64,000 nt of DNA from Nothopassalora personata (Eukaryota > Ascomycota > Dothideomycetes > Mycosphaerellales > Mycosphaerellaceae). The notes below the pieces were generated by a model. That model worked only from the letters and a program-made list of their open reading frames with translations. It did no database searches and was not told the DNA's origin. The position numbers were made by a program, and so were the translations under genes. Positions 22,901 through 34,477 of the stretch are shown in pieces (position 1 is the stretch's first letter; each line of letters opens with the position of its first letter). The stretch spans positions 1,054,001-1,118,000 of the forward strand of contig CM066298.1 of assembly GCA_033816765.1 (NCBI GenBank), read 5' to 3'.

Positions 22901-24990
22901 GGTTCTTCGAGGAAAATTCTAGTTGAATTAAAGTCCTGTATCCTTATCGCTAGCATAGAAGGTATATCGATCCCTATTGTACCCTACATCGAATTCTATA
23001 AGGTTAATTAAGATGTCCTTAAGTATCGACGGAGGTCGTATCTTAATCCTAGACCTTCGAGATATCCTCTTATGTCCTTTTAAGAGGGCACAAGATTCGC
23101 ACTCGTTGGTTTTAGGTAGTTCCTCTAATCCTACAATCTTAATGCCCTTTACTGCGTCTTGTAGGTGCATTATACGCTCTAGCCTAGGGTGTCTAAGGAC
23201 CTTATAGTAGTCCTTTATTGTCCTCGGTACTGCAGGTAGGGGCATACGGCTCCTAGCTATTGCTACGCTCCTTAATTGTTATTTCAGAGCCTCTACAACT
23301 AAAAGTGGGGTACTATCTTCGGATATAGGCCACTTAGTAATCGTTATAGGGTCTTCTTTTGCTAGAGTATCTATATTTAGGTATGGTAGATCCCCTAATC
23401 TATAGACCTTTGCTACCCTAGCATTGTTTCTATTATACCAAATATCTGTATGCTCGTCTAAGAATAGACCTTTCTTTTGTATTTAAGGGAGTAAGATAAT
23501 ATTGTAGTGAAATCCTGGAATGTAGAGGGTATTCTTAAGGTTCAAGGTGACTAGGTGTCTATCTAGTAACTTGATACGGACCTTTGCGGTACCCTTAACC
23601 ACTCCTCGAAGGGTAGTAGCCGCTACGTAGACTAGTGTATCCTTAGGGATTGATTCTAGGGTGAATTCGGCCTTCGTAGGTTCATTAATTATGTGTACGT
23701 TAGACCCCCCATCTAGCAGCTAGGAGTCCTCCTCCGACAAGTTGTTAGAGGAGTATACTCCCTAGGTCTTAATTGCGCGTAGTCCGTATAACCCTCTAGG
23801 TCTCGAATCCGTTCCCTCTATTCTTTAGTCTTTGTTAGAGTTAGACTAAAGATCCTTTATAAGTTTAAGGGCCTTAGGATCCTTATATCTGCTTACCTAG
23901 CGCTTGCAGAACTAAGGATTGTCCCTTAGATACTTGCGGTAGGTCTTTAGCTAACCTTTCTAGGTATTGTCTATGCTTTCCTAGGGTAGTCGTAAGTTAT
24001 GATTAACGATATTGCATTTTCTAAGGAATAGGCATGCTTTATTAGGAGGTTTTCTAGTTATTTCAGCATATGTTCGCCTTAGGCGATCCCTCGTTGTCTT
24101 TTCTAGGGGATGACTAGTAGTCTGTTGATCCCCTAATGTAGCAAATGAGTTGCTCTTCTTAGTGTTACTATTTGCCTTGTACTTGCTAGGGTTCCTTCTA
24201 GCAAACTTAAGACACCTCTAAATAGCGTCTTTAAGGTCTTTGCTTAATTCCGCAATAATTCTACCTTTAGCTACATTGATAGTGTCCTTAATTATGCGGC
24301 ATAGGTTATCTTTTATGTATAGGGCAAGTAGATAGCCCCTCTGTCTAAGCTTTCGGTTAAGCTCGAGCTACTTTATAAGAAATTGGTCGATATTCTTACT
24401 CTTAGGTCCCTTTATAAGCTTATTGTGTTAGCTCTAAAGAATTACCCTTCTACTCTTAGTCTTAGGCTCTAGTTTAGCTTTGATGTATGTCCACTAAGTA
24501 GAGAGGGTATCTAGTCGGCTAAGAAGGTCGTTAAGGTACATTTATAGAATGGTCCTCTCAAAGTAGGATTTTAGGGAGCGTTTACGAGTTATAAAGTCCT
24601 CGTATTCTTTCTTCTAATCCCTGTACATCGCATACCGGAGGTTGTACGATGTGCTAATTCTACTAAACAGGGTCTATACAGCTGCATTATCGTCTTTAGC
24701 AGGAGGGTTTAGTAGAGGGCCTATAACTGGTTCCTAAGGTTTAGGCAATAGATCGAGATCTATTTCCTAGGTTGTCGTACCGTCCTATAACTTCCCTTCT
24801 ATATACTTCTACAAGTCTATTCTAACTGCTTTAGCCTAAGTCTAAAGGTAGAAGTTATTAAACATAGAGGGATCATAGCAGTTCAGTTCCTTTGTTATCG
24901 TAGCGGACGGGTGGTCCTAAAGGTATTGCCTAAGGTCTATTGTGTACCTTGATTAGGTCTAATAGATATGTGCAATTCCGAATAGAGACC
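20000..24990 (-). pseudogene. Copia gag-pol relic
   Basis: Recognisable pieces in element order: gag around 24100-24990; protease active-site region LLDGGSNVHI at about 23690-23725; the pre-integrase/integrase frame 23245-22928 with LRHPRLERIMHL, CESCALLKGHK and LIEFDVGYNRDRY; RT with FFYIDDI (the YxDD box) near 21185-21220; RNase H toward 20200-20800. The frame is interrupted by many TAG/TAA codons. No functional polyprotein can be made. Confidence 0.85.
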
Positions 24991-25003
24991 CTAAGTTGCT
25001 TAA

Positions 25004-25017
25004 CTCGGGCTTATAAC
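25004..25017 (-). other. Primer-binding site, half initiator-tRNA(Met) type
   Basis: On the minus strand the sequence just inside the 5' LTR reads GTTATAAGCCCGAG. This is complementary to the anticodon arm of fungal initiator tRNA-Met (GGTTATGAGCCCGAG) apart from one G-to-A change. Priming by a tRNA half-molecule is known for copia and Ty5. The other Copia family in the window has the same site. Confidence 0.7.
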
Positions 25018-25266
25018 TATGAAACTAGTAGAGATAGAAGTTTGGAACTAGGGTATTAAGTCTAGAAATCAGGGTATGAAAAACTATGTTTATTACAAGT
25101 AGTGGCACCCTCAAGGTGCTTATATAAGTCTTCTTTTGATAAGAGGCCCTTAATCCCTGTAATTCAGGTGCCTAATCTCATTTCCTAAGAACAAGTAATT
25201 ACTACACTTAATTAGGTTATGTCACCCTCAAAACCTGCTACCCATGCATCATCCTGGCGCTTTACA
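25018..25266 (-). repeat. 5' LTR of the 18732-25266 Copia element
   Basis: Partner of 18732-18980. It reads TGTAAAGCGCC... on the minus strand and is flanked by CCACC at 25267-25271. Confidence 0.92.
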
Positions 25267-25271
25267 CCACC

Positions 25272-26167
25272 TGTTTTGGATCCGCATGTATCGATGAATA
25301 TAGTTAGTCGGAGGTCCTACGCTAGCAGGGGTACTGTAAATGTGATTTTTGCCATAGCCTGTACTGTACACGACCCCTGTCCTTTTATCATCCCCTATCA
25401 GGAAGGATGTTCTACTGCTTGGAGTAGCTTACTACCTGATATGGCCTCCATTGTTGTTGATTAATGCTTCGTAGCGCTCTGGAATAGAATGACCGATGCG
25501 CGAGATGTTACTGGTTAATAGCTGAGCCCATTCACAACAACTTTCAAGAAGATACAGCAGCAATCTGATTAGGGATAGCGTAGACGCAGGGGTTGTACGA
25601 TGATCGCCGGGGACTGTATACCGTATTCTGACATCCGCTCATTCAACTCTGCATACCTCGTGATTCCCACCAGTCCTCCCGAGGTTCGTTCAGGAAAATT
25701 TTATGCCTGAGACATCATCATTGAGGTAGTGGGCAAATTGACTTGTAGGACGGTGACGATATCGTCCATGGCACGTTGTTCGCCCTTTCCACAAGGGTTC
25801 AAGGCTCTCATGTGTTTTATCAGTGATGCTCCCATGTACCCCTTGTCTGCTTAGGGAAGCTGCACGACGTGTGAGAAAAGCGTGTCGCCATTATGCTTGC
25901 CTGAATCCTGCGGGAAATACTCGTTCCAGTAGTGATCATGATGGGAAGATAATCAAGATCCGTGGAGGAAGTAGTGTCTCTTGCTGTACACAGAGTGTGG
26001 CGCAGTATAGTACCATGAAACCGTACAGTGAGGTATATAAAAGGGAAAGGAAAGTCTTCGTTACACCACCACAGACAGCCATCTTGCGACCAGCACCAGG
26101 GATATCTCACGCCATCAAACCAATCTCAACCCATCCCAACCCATCCACCTCCTTCTGACAACCTGAC
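25272..26167. other. Intergenic region, 3' flank of the LOV gene
   Basis: Mostly normal composition. Overlapping small frames near 25820-26160 show no domain. A CA/CC-rich stretch lies at 26060-26300, partly within the last LOV-PAS exon. No further gene is supported. Confidence 0.45.
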
Positions 26168-28490
26168 CTACGGCACCAACCTCAAGGTCCCCTTCTTCTC
26201 CCTTCCCATACTCCCCAGTGCCTGCGGCGTGTTAACCACCGCATCCGCCAAAGGCGGCACCAAAACACACATCCACACCCCCACCTCTCCCGAACAATGA
26301 ATCAACGGCGTACAGTGGATCCACCTCGCCCTTCCCTCTCCCTTGCCCTCCTCATTTGGGATATTCAACCACCTGACCCTCGCCGTGACGTTCTTGCGAT
26401 GCTTCAGCGCGGTCTCCAGATCCGCGCGCATTCGGGCGGAGCCGCCGATTCGGTGCAGGAAGTGCGACTGGAGAATTCCTGGACTGCGGAGGGTGGGGGA
26501 GGCGAAGAGGATGCGGAGGGAGGGGTAGGGGCGTACGAGGATGTACTGGGAGAAAGGGTTTAGTGAGGAAGCGGACCAAAATCATGGCAGGGGAGGTGGC
26601 TTACGTATTTGTAAACGCCTGAGAGGTTTCCCGGCATTCCACCGTCTTTGAAGAGTAGGGACTGGCTGTTGCTAGAGGCGCTGCCATCTTGCGTTGGGTG
26701 CTCAACTGGGTCCTGGTCGGAATGCTCTGCACCACTGTCTTCGAGGACGGTGCGCGGCGAGGGCTGAGCGAGTCTCTCAGTAGCGGTTTCGTAAGCCCGG
26801 TCAAGGCCTCGGTGGAGGGAGCCGCCTGTCTTGCGGACGATGTCCATTTCTGAGTAGTCGAACATGTCGCTGAGAGCTTTGAAGTCCTGGTGAGCGTCTG
26901 ATGTGGTTACTCCTTCTTCGGTAGGGGTGTGGGTGGATTCTTGTTCGACGACACGGCTGAGAGATTCCATGCCGCTGCAGTTCTTGAGTAGGCCGGAGAC
27001 GTCGACTTGGGCGCCGAGGAAGTAGCGGACCTTACCATGGCTGGTGTGGTGTCAACGGAGGGCAACTCGTGGTCATACGTGTGTACTCACCTGTCCATCA
27101 GCGGCACATTCATCACAAGGCTCAAGAAAGGACTGCCATCGCGACGGTAATTGACAAAGATCTCCGTATGATCCTTGTTCTCCTGGCACGATATCGCGAA
27201 GCGGCGGCAAGAATCTACAGTCGTTCCAGGTCCCTGCATGAAACGGCAGTTCCTGCCAAGAACATACTCCAGGCTACATCCAGAATGTCGAGTGAAAGCC
27301 TCCGATGCCAAAATGATAGGATTATCCTTGCGAGTGGGGTCCGTGATGCAGAAGACTTCAGCTAAGCCATGGCTTGTCTCAAGAAGGCGCACAGGCAGAG
27401 TGCCAGTAATGCGACGCTGCACGATAGTACTGACGGCTTTGATCCACGTATGCGTGATGTAGTAGTGCAGATCGTCCTTCAGCAAGGCATCGAAAGCTTC
27501 TTGAGCAGCAGCTTCCAGCTGAGCATTGGTCGCCACACCAGAAGGATGAAGACTTCCATCATATGGCAGTGAAGACAGCACTTCTGCGAGAGAGTTCGCA
27601 TAATCGAGTGCCTTTTTTGCTTTGCTCGCTGCCAGGTAGTAGGTCAGGAGGTTGAGCCTCCACGGCCGACATTTCCTCAGGATGTTGGAGAACTTTGATA
27701 AAAACTTGGGGTCCTGAAGAATAATCTGCAGATGTGCTTGGCTGTAGAGTTGCCCCGCACGCCGTTCCAACGAGTACAACTCTGCATTCCTCTCCTCAGC
27801 TGCCGTACTTGGCTTGATCAGGTCCCACGAGGTCTCATCGTCGACCACCTCCAGTTCGGTATTCAATATGCCACTTTTGTCTGGCGATGGAGTTTGCAAC
27901 TGAACCAAGGTCTCTTGTTCAAGGGTAGCCGGTACCGGGTGAGGTCCCAAGAGTGTAGAAGCTAGTGACGGCCGCTTGGTATGGCTATGAGGCGATACAC
28001 GGTGGCTACTGGCTGCCTCGTGTCGCGCATCGAGTGGCGATTTCGGCCTTGATCTTCCTCGAACTGGTGTATCGTTTCGTACTTGAGGCTGTGACGACCG
28101 AGGCTGGAGAAGACCATCGTCAAATATGGAGAAGTTCAGAGACACATCATCGCGCTCGCCACGAGGCGTTACCGTCTTGCATATACCGGAAGAGCGCTCG
28201 TGAATGCTTGATCGATCGACGCTGCCCGCGCGATCCAGTTCTGCCTTCTTGGCACTGGACACTCGGTCCGGTATGGGCATCGGGGTGTAGGTCGGCGGTA
28301 TTGGAAACAGAACAGGATTCGTGAGTGACTCCGTAGAAGTGATGTTGCGGAGTCTGTTGTGCTGTTCATCATCAGATATAGTTCTTTCCCTAACAAGATC
28401 GTCGAGCGAAGGTGGGTGGCGATGGTCGCGCTTGCGGAATGTATTGAACTTCTGGAGCAGTTTACGTCGGGATCGCGACGGAGTCTCCAT
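26168..28490 (-). CDS. LOV-PAS domain protein (putative blue-light receptor)
   Basis: Exons 28490-27091, 27040-26605 and 26545-26168 give 737 aa. Introns of 50 nt (GTGAGT...CCAG) and 59 nt (GTAAGC...CACTAAAC...CCCAG) both restore the frame. The N-terminal 300 residues are basic/Ser-rich and probably disordered. A helical region follows, then a LOV domain whose flavin-binding motif GRNCRFMQGP holds the adduct-forming Cys at residue 415, continuing through NYRRDGSPFLSLVMNVPLMD and, across intron 1, KVRYFLGAQVDVSGLL. The C-terminal PAS-like part has YKYYILVRPYPSLRILF and GVWMCVLV. LOV domains bind FMN/FAD and form a cysteinyl adduct in blue light (known). There is no kinase or DNA-binding domain, so output is probably by protein interaction (inference). 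The last exon boundary is the least certain. Confidence 0.82.
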
Positions 28491-30559
28491 GGTGCGTCAG
28501 ACGAGAATGGAACAAAATGAGCCATGGCGATACATATCTGCTGCGGTTCTCGACTCTGGGGCAGAGGATCGCTTCCCCCTGCTTCGACCAATCTTCGGCA
28601 TTCAATGCCCTGGTCTGAACCTTGAAAATAGAAGCGTTGGTAATACTCGATCTGCAGCGAGAATTGCGCGGACGTCTTCTTCAACCCTGGTCTACGCCAA
28701 TGAAATGCCTTTTCTGGTTACTGGAGTCCGTGACAGCCCTGGCTGTGGGACCGTTATGACGCGCAGCAGGCCTGCTACTACCAACGTCTGCCACTGACTG
28801 GACACGGCTGCATTGTTCCTGCTGAAGGACCGGCCAGAGCACCGGGAGCAAATGCGAGTCATCAGTGACTGCAGAGAAGACGCCAAGGCTCTGGTACAGG
28901 TGCATTGAGAGTACCCAGGCACGTGGGATCCCATTGTGGCTCGAACCTGCATGAGGAAGCATAGCAAGCACCGCTGTCGGCTTGCAGGAGAGTTCATCGG
29001 CTGTCAGGATACCCCTCGTACGCTGGTAGCAGTCGCCAGCGATTTTTGTCGAAAAGATCAATGGTCAGGGGTGGAGTCAACATTCGTGGCTGCTACTGTA
29101 CTGCATTCGACACGTTGCCGTCTGTCCATCATCATCGTGCCACGACAGCTCCATGCAGCTCATCTCATTTGCTGGGGTTTGCAGCACCGCTCCGGGGCAG
29201 AACGAGGCGAAAGACGGGCGGCTATCCGTAGGCAACGATGAGCAACGATGAGGAACAGCCGTCGTGCTTGGCGGAGAAGGCCCAACGAAGGGCAGAAGAG
29301 CGGGCGACAATGCGAAGAAAGTAAGCCTTATCGGTTTAAGCGGATCGCATCGCTATATCGTCACGTGGAGGGATGCGACTACAGTAAGCAGGAGTTGCAC
29401 TTCCTCCTTGTATGTCGACTCCCATACCAGAGTCCACCCGTGAAAACACCGACAAAGCGCTTCCCCAACGCGACAACCACGAACCAGCAAACGGCCAAAG
29501 CACCAGACGCAACAGCACAGACGATGCATCGTATGCAAAAATGCCCATAGAACGCTCGAACAACTTTAAATCACCACAATTTGATACGACGCTGTACACC
29601 CGCCCGTCCTCCATCTGAGCACGCCATCAGAGCTAAGGTCCACATGCAAGTCATACTGCCTCATGAATGGCTATCGTACCGCGGTGGCCGGCCGATATTA
29701 CCATCTGTCTACCACGAAATGAACACATAGCCCGCAGGTGCTGCGTACCTCGATATTTGGTTGTTATAACTGCTTGCATACCTTCCGGGACACGCAGCGA
29801 CAGCGGAGATGTGTGATTCCATGGCAGCCGCTTCCTCCCATAGCTGCGGCTGGCTTGCCCTAACACGGGTGGAGTATCCAGATGTCTCCGCTCATGATGG
29901 CGCAGATGCCGATCATGCGTCTTTGCATCCCACGGCGTCGGCAGCATGCGCTGCACCACCCACCATTACCTGCCAGATTGGGCTTGTAGAAAGCCGGGCA
30001 GGCCATGCCGCTGGTGGTTCCGTGCCTAGACTTGACTGCTACCAGTCGTGACTTCTGGGCTGCACTGGTGGCGGAAGTGAGGCTAAGAAACCTTTGCAGT
30101 AAGCGACGGCCGCACCCATCATCATGATTCGTCGGACTGCTATAGAACTAGTGGGATGGTTTCTACCGTTACTTGCAAGGGTGTGAGCGTTTCTCGCAGC
30201 GGACCGCACAGACCGCCACCTGTTGCCCCCAGAACCCGCTGCCATGGACCCATCACCCATGATGCTCTACCGCGCTTAGCCCACGTGGGGACAGCAAGAT
30301 CCCTGTCGCCACTGCCATCACTACAACCTCTGCCAGCCGAGTCGAGAAGGTGAGAGACGCACACGAGAGAAATGTTGCAGACTATATCGAGCCTATGCGT
30401 CGCACCTTGCATGCCGCGATCGGTGCGGCAACCCAAGGTCAACCTTAGTACTTCAGTGCGCCGATTCTTCATCCTCCGTGTGCTACATTCCAGACCTCAC
30501 TCACTTCTTGGTGAAGCCCGTGACACTTCCAATCATTACCCATTGACAGACCCACCGAT
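28491..30559. other. 2-kb interval between the LOV gene and the NRPS-like gene
   Basis: Normal composition and holds both promoters (divergent arrangement). A short plus-strand frame at 29412-29618 (68 aa, MSTPIPESTRENTDKALP start, polar) is the only mildly protein-like stretch, and I do not call it. No RNA gene is recognised. Confidence 0.4.
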
Positions 30560-33500
30560 ATGTCTGTGATTGATTCATCCAAGGATATCTGCGACTTGTT
30601 CTCGGCTCAGGTTGCACGCACGCCCCATGCAGTTGCCCTAGAGGATGAGACCGCGACTTACACGTACGCACAGCTAGCTCACAACGTTGATGAGCTAGCC
30701 GCGCGACTGACACCGCACCGAGTGAAGCGGGATAGCCTGGTTGGGGTCCTGCTTCCGCGAAGCGTAGACTACGTCATCGCTTGCCTGGCCAGTCTGCAAG
30801 CAGGTGGAGCATTTCTGGTCCTGGAGCTGGCATACCCTCCAGACTTGCTTGCGGATGTGCTGCAAGACGCCAACCCAGCAGTCATAATCACCAACAGCTC
30901 GGCCACCGGCAAGATCAAGGATGGCACACCCACCATCATTCTTGATGAGGCCAGAGATCTGCCAAACCGCCTTCCAAATGGCCACCGCCAAACAAATGGC
31001 GAACATGATCCCAACGGGACCCAGAGCGAGAACGGGTACCCCAACGGCCATACGACCGGAGTCGGTACAGGAGACGACGATCTTGAGAGACTGATGTTCG
31101 TGGCCTACTCATCAGGGACAACCGGAAAGCCAAAGGGCATAGCAAATCCCCACCGCGCGGCCGTGCTGTCCTACGATCTCAGATTCCAGGTCTCGAATCT
31201 GCAGCCTGGCGACCGCGTGGCTTGCAATGTCTTCTTCGTTTGGGAGATTCTGCGCCCACTCTTGAGAGGTGCTACCGTGATTGCAGTGCCGGATGAAGTG
31301 AGCTACGATCCAGTGACGCTTGTAGATCTACTTGCAGCAAAGAAGGCCACAGAGACCCTCATGACGCCGACATTGCTTGCTGCCGTGCTTGCTCGATTCC
31401 CAGATATCGGATCTCGATTGGCGGATCTTAGGACACTCTGGCTTAATGGAGAAGTTGTCACTACCGATCTAGCACGCAGAGCACTGAAAGCGCTGCCCAA
31501 AGTGCGGCTACTCAATGTGTATAGCGCATGCGAGACGCATGAGATTGCCTGCGGAGACATAAGGGATATGCTGGACGATCAAGCCACTTATTGCCCGGTA
31601 GGTACCCCACTCGAGCCGGAACAGGTACACGTGCTCGACGAGGAGGGCAATGAAGTTGATGCTGGCACAAGTGGCGAGCTTTACGTTGGTGGCGACCTTC
31701 TGGCCAGAGGCTACCTCAATCGCCCGGAAGTGACTGCCAGTGCCTTTCTGCCCAATCGATTCAACGAGCAAGATCCAAATGCGCGCCTATACCGGACTGG
31801 CGACCTGGCAATTCTGCACTCATCTGGCCTGTTGGAGATCACGGGGCGGACTGGGAGCATGATCAAGCTTCGCGGCTACTCTGTCGTTCCTGCCAAGGTC
31901 GAAGACACCATTGCCAAGCACTTGAATGTGCGCCACTGCGCTGTGGTGTCGCATGGAGACGGCTTGGAGAGGCAATTGGTTGTCTACTTTGTACGGGATG
32001 ACGAGATCTCTGGGAGACCGAGTGTTAAAGTTGACGACCATGGCCACAGCCCGAGTGCCAGAAAGATCGTTTCCGACTACTTGGCACAGTACATGATTCC
32101 GACCCTTTGGGTGGAAATGGACGAGTTGCCTACGAACAGCGTGTCCGGAAAGGTGGATCTGAAAAGTTTGCCGCCACCGCCCTTGCCATCAACTACAAAT
32201 GGAACGAGCACTCCCGAGGACACCATCAGTATCAACGACGTCGCGGAAGTCTGGGCGGCAACATTGGGCATCAGTCAAGCGACTTTGCAGCCAGAACATA
32301 GCTTCTTCGATTTGGGCGGCCACTCCTTATCCCTTGCCGCGCTGGCATCGAAGCTCTCTCGGCGCTTCGGCATTAGAGTGCCTGTTGGGCGACTTGCTGA
32401 GCCGACTGATCTCAGGAGCCATCTTCTTACTGTTCGCGAAGTCAGAGACGGCACAATTGCTGCCGTGCAATCAAATCTACCAGCAGCACTGCGCAAGGAC
32501 TCGTCTCTGGATCGCGACATCGAGCCCAATGGCGCCAAAATCTGTGCAATTAAAGATGCGAAGACGATTCTCCTTACCGGCGCCACCGGCTTCCTGGGTG
32601 CCTTCTTACTCAATGAGCTTCTGGAAAGCACATCCGCGCACATTATCTGTCTCGTACGCTCACAAGAACCTTCAGATGACGACAAGTCCGGCTGCACTGC
32701 GAGGATTCGCAGAAACCTCATCGACCTTGGTCTTTGGAGGGACTCGATCATGGAGCGCGTAGAGATTCTTCCAGGAGATCTACCTCGCAAACGTCTCGGT
32801 CTTTCTCCGGATACCTTCTCTGAGCTTGCTGAGCGCGTCCAGGTCATTGTGCATGCCGCTGCCCAGGTCAATCTCGTCTACCCGTACGCCGCACTTCGAG
32901 GCAGCAACGTTGACGGCACTCGCGAGATCCTTCGTCTTGCTTGCATGGGTGGCGCGACAGTACAGTATGTGTCGACCAACGGCGTTCTGCCACCTTCAGA
33001 GTCCGGTCACGGATGGCCTGAGGACTCAATGCTCTACGTCGATGCTGTACCTGAGAAGATACCAGACGGTTACGGCCAGACCAAATGGGCAGCAGAACAA
33101 CTCGTTCTCGAGGCCGGACGGCGTGGTCTCCCAGTCAGGATCCTCCGTGCAGGCACTATTAGCGGCCACAGCTTGAGTGGCTCAGCGAATGCCTGGGATC
33201 TCCTTACTGCCCTCTTCGTGGAGTCAATCCATCTTGGCTTCTACCCAGACGTCCCCGGCTGGAGAGCAGAGATGACACCGGTCGACTTCGTCAGTAAAGC
33301 CATCGTACATCTCGGCAACCAGACTCATGCGAAGCAACTTGTCTTCCACCTTGGCGATCCAGATCCAGTCGAGACCAAGACGGTCTTCCAGCACTTCACA
33401 GAACTGGGCTATCCAACCGCGCCAATGCCATTTGACGAATGGGTTCAATTCTGGAACGATCGACGAGGTACAGCAAAGGGAGGCGATGGAGCTTTCACAA

Positions 33501-34477
33501 TAGACATACTCCGCTCTGGAATGCCCTCAGTCGGCTTTCTACGCGACATCGTAGTCCTCAACAATGCCCAAACACGGCCCTTCCGCGCCATCGTCGAGCG
33601 ACCGAAAGTGGATGGTGTCCTCCTCGAAACCTACGCCCGTCACTGGTTTGCGCGAGGCTGGATGAACAAGCCTCCATCCCGCCACACCGCACTCGGTGGC
33701 TCCGCCCTGTCCGTTCGAAAATCAATCCTCTCGGGCCGCGTCGCAGTCATCACCGGCGCATCCTCAGGCATCGGCGCAGCAGTAGCCGTAGCCCTCGCAC
33801 AAGAAGGATGCCACCTCGTCCTCGCCGCTCGCCGATCCGACGCTTTAGAGAACCTCAAGCGCCGCCTAGTAGTGCGAGAGGGCAAAGTCATCACAAAACG
33901 CACCGACGTCACGTCCAAAGAAGAAGTCGATGATCTATTTGCCACAACCGTCCGTGAACTCGGCCCCGTTGACATTCTGGTGAGCTGCGCGGGAGTTATG
34001 TACTTCACCCTCATGTCCAACGCCCAAACCGACGAATGGAACACAACCGTTGATGTAAATTGCAAAGGCCTCTTGCACTGCCTGTCCGCTACAGTCCCTA
34101 CTATGCTCTCCCGCTACACCACCCACAACATCCCCGCCCACATCGTCGCGATCTCCTCCGACGCGGGCCGAAAGGTCTTTCCCGGCTTGGGTGTCTACTC
34201 TGCCTCCAAGTTCTTCGTGGAAGCTACACTTCAGGCCCTACGGTTGGAGACTGCGGGTAAGGGCTTGAGGGTCACGGGGATTCAGCCAGGCAATACGCAG
34301 ACCGATCTGCTTGGGATGTCGAGTGATCAGGAGGCGGTGAAGCAGTATGGTATGCCGAGTGGAGCGACGATTTTGGATCCGAGTGATGTCGCCAGTGCGA
34401 TTGTGTATGCGCTGAAGCAGCCGGAGCATGTCAGTGTTAATGAGGTGCTAATTGAGCCCAGGGATGAGCCGATATGA
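30560..34477 (+). CDS. NRPS-like A-T-R-SDR reductase (ATRR; glycine betaine reductase type)
   Basis: An intact single-exon 1305-aa enzyme. The adenylation domain (about 15-545) has YSSGTTGKPKG from Y183, NVYSACETHE, YRTGDL, GRTGSMIKLRGYSVVP and the C-terminal Lys motif NSVSGKVDLKSLP. The carrier domain has DLGGHSL with phosphopantetheine Ser589. The thioester reductase starts with GATGFLGAF (G674) and has catalytic Y838xxxK842 (YGQTKWAAE). The C-terminal short-chain dehydrogenase has GASSGIG (G1066) and Y1213xxxK1217 (YSASKF). Known ATRR enzymes activate glycine betaine, reduce the thioester to betaine aldehyde and then to choline with NADPH. This domain order and size match; substrate identity is inference. 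An alternative is another carboxylate-reducing NRPS-like enzyme with fused SDR. It has no biosynthetic-cluster neighbours in view. Confidence 0.88.
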   Translation: MSVIDSSKDICDLFSAQVARTPHAVALEDETATYTYAQLAHNVDELAARLTPHRVKRDSLVGVLLPRSVDYVIACLASLQAGGAFLVLELAYPPDLLADVLQDANPAVIITNSSATGKIKDGTPTIILDEARDLPNRLPNGHRQTNGEHDPNGTQSENGYPNGHTTGVGTGDDDLERLMFVAYSSGTTGKPKGIANPHRAAVLSYDLRFQVSNLQPGDRVACNVFFVWEILRPLLRGATVIAVPDEVSYDPVTLVDLLAAKKATETLMTPTLLAAVLARFPDIGSRLADLRTLWLNGEVVTTDLARRALKALPKVRLLNVYSACETHEIACGDIRDMLDDQATYCPVGTPLEPEQVHVLDEEGNEVDAGTSGELYVGGDLLARGYLNRPEVTASAFLPNRFNEQDPNARLYRTGDLAILHSSGLLEITGRTGSMIKLRGYSVVPAKVEDTIAKHLNVRHCAVVSHGDGLERQLVVYFVRDDEISGRPSVKVDDHGHSPSARKIVSDYLAQYMIPTLWVEMDELPTNSVSGKVDLKSLPPPPLPSTTNGTSTPEDTISINDVAEVWAATLGISQATLQPEHSFFDLGGHSLSLAALASKLSRRFGIRVPVGRLAEPTDLRSHLLTVREVRDGTIAAVQSNLPAALRKDSSLDRDIEPNGAKICAIKDAKTILLTGATGFLGAFLLNELLESTSAHIICLVRSQEPSDDDKSGCTARIRRNLIDLGLWRDSIMERVEILPGDLPRKRLGLSPDTFSELAERVQVIVHAAAQVNLVYPYAALRGSNVDGTREILRLACMGGATVQYVSTNGVLPPSESGHGWPEDSMLYVDAVPEKIPDGYGQTKWAAEQLVLEAGRRGLPVRILRAGTISGHSLSGSANAWDLLTALFVESIHLGFYPDVPGWRAEMTPVDFVSKAIVHLGNQTHAKQLVFHLGDPDPVETKTVFQHFTELGYPTAPMPFDEWVQFWNDRRGTAKGGDGAFTIDILRSGMPSVGFLRDIVVLNNAQTRPFRAIVERPKVDGVLLETYARHWFARGWMNKPPSRHTALGGSALSVRKSILSGRVAVITGASSGIGAAVAVALAQEGCHLVLAARRSDALENLKRRLVVREGKVITKRTDVTSKEEVDDLFATTVRELGPVDILVSCAGVMYFTLMSNAQTDEWNTTVDVNCKGLLHCLSATVPTMLSRYTTHNIPAHIVAISSDAGRKVFPGLGVYSASKFFVEATLQALRLETAGKGLRVTGIQPGNTQTDLLGMSSDQEAVKQYGMPSGATILDPSDVASAIVYALKQPEHVSVNEVLIEPRDEPI

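Larger units (their letters stand above)
18732..25266 (-). mobile_element. Complete Copia LTR retrotransposon, RIP-inactivated (6535 bp)
   Basis: Two 249-bp LTRs (18732-18980 and 25018-25266) are flanked by the 5-bp duplication CCACC (18727-18731 and 25267-25271). On the minus strand the order is LTR, primer-binding site, gag, protease, integrase, RT, RNase H, extra frame, polypurine tract, LTR. Protease and integrase before RT is the Copia order. The right-hand LTR is less mutated (TG/CA kept) than the left. Frames are broken by TAG/TAA in place of Gln codons and by C/T changes at CA sites. Confidence 0.93.

Noticed and set aside
29412..29618. 68-aa polar plus-strand frame
   Set aside because: Short, no supporting motif or splice context; mentioned only in the interval note.
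32275..34065. Several 120-200 aa frames on both strands within 30560-34477
   Set aside because: Out-of-frame shadows of the NRPS-like gene.
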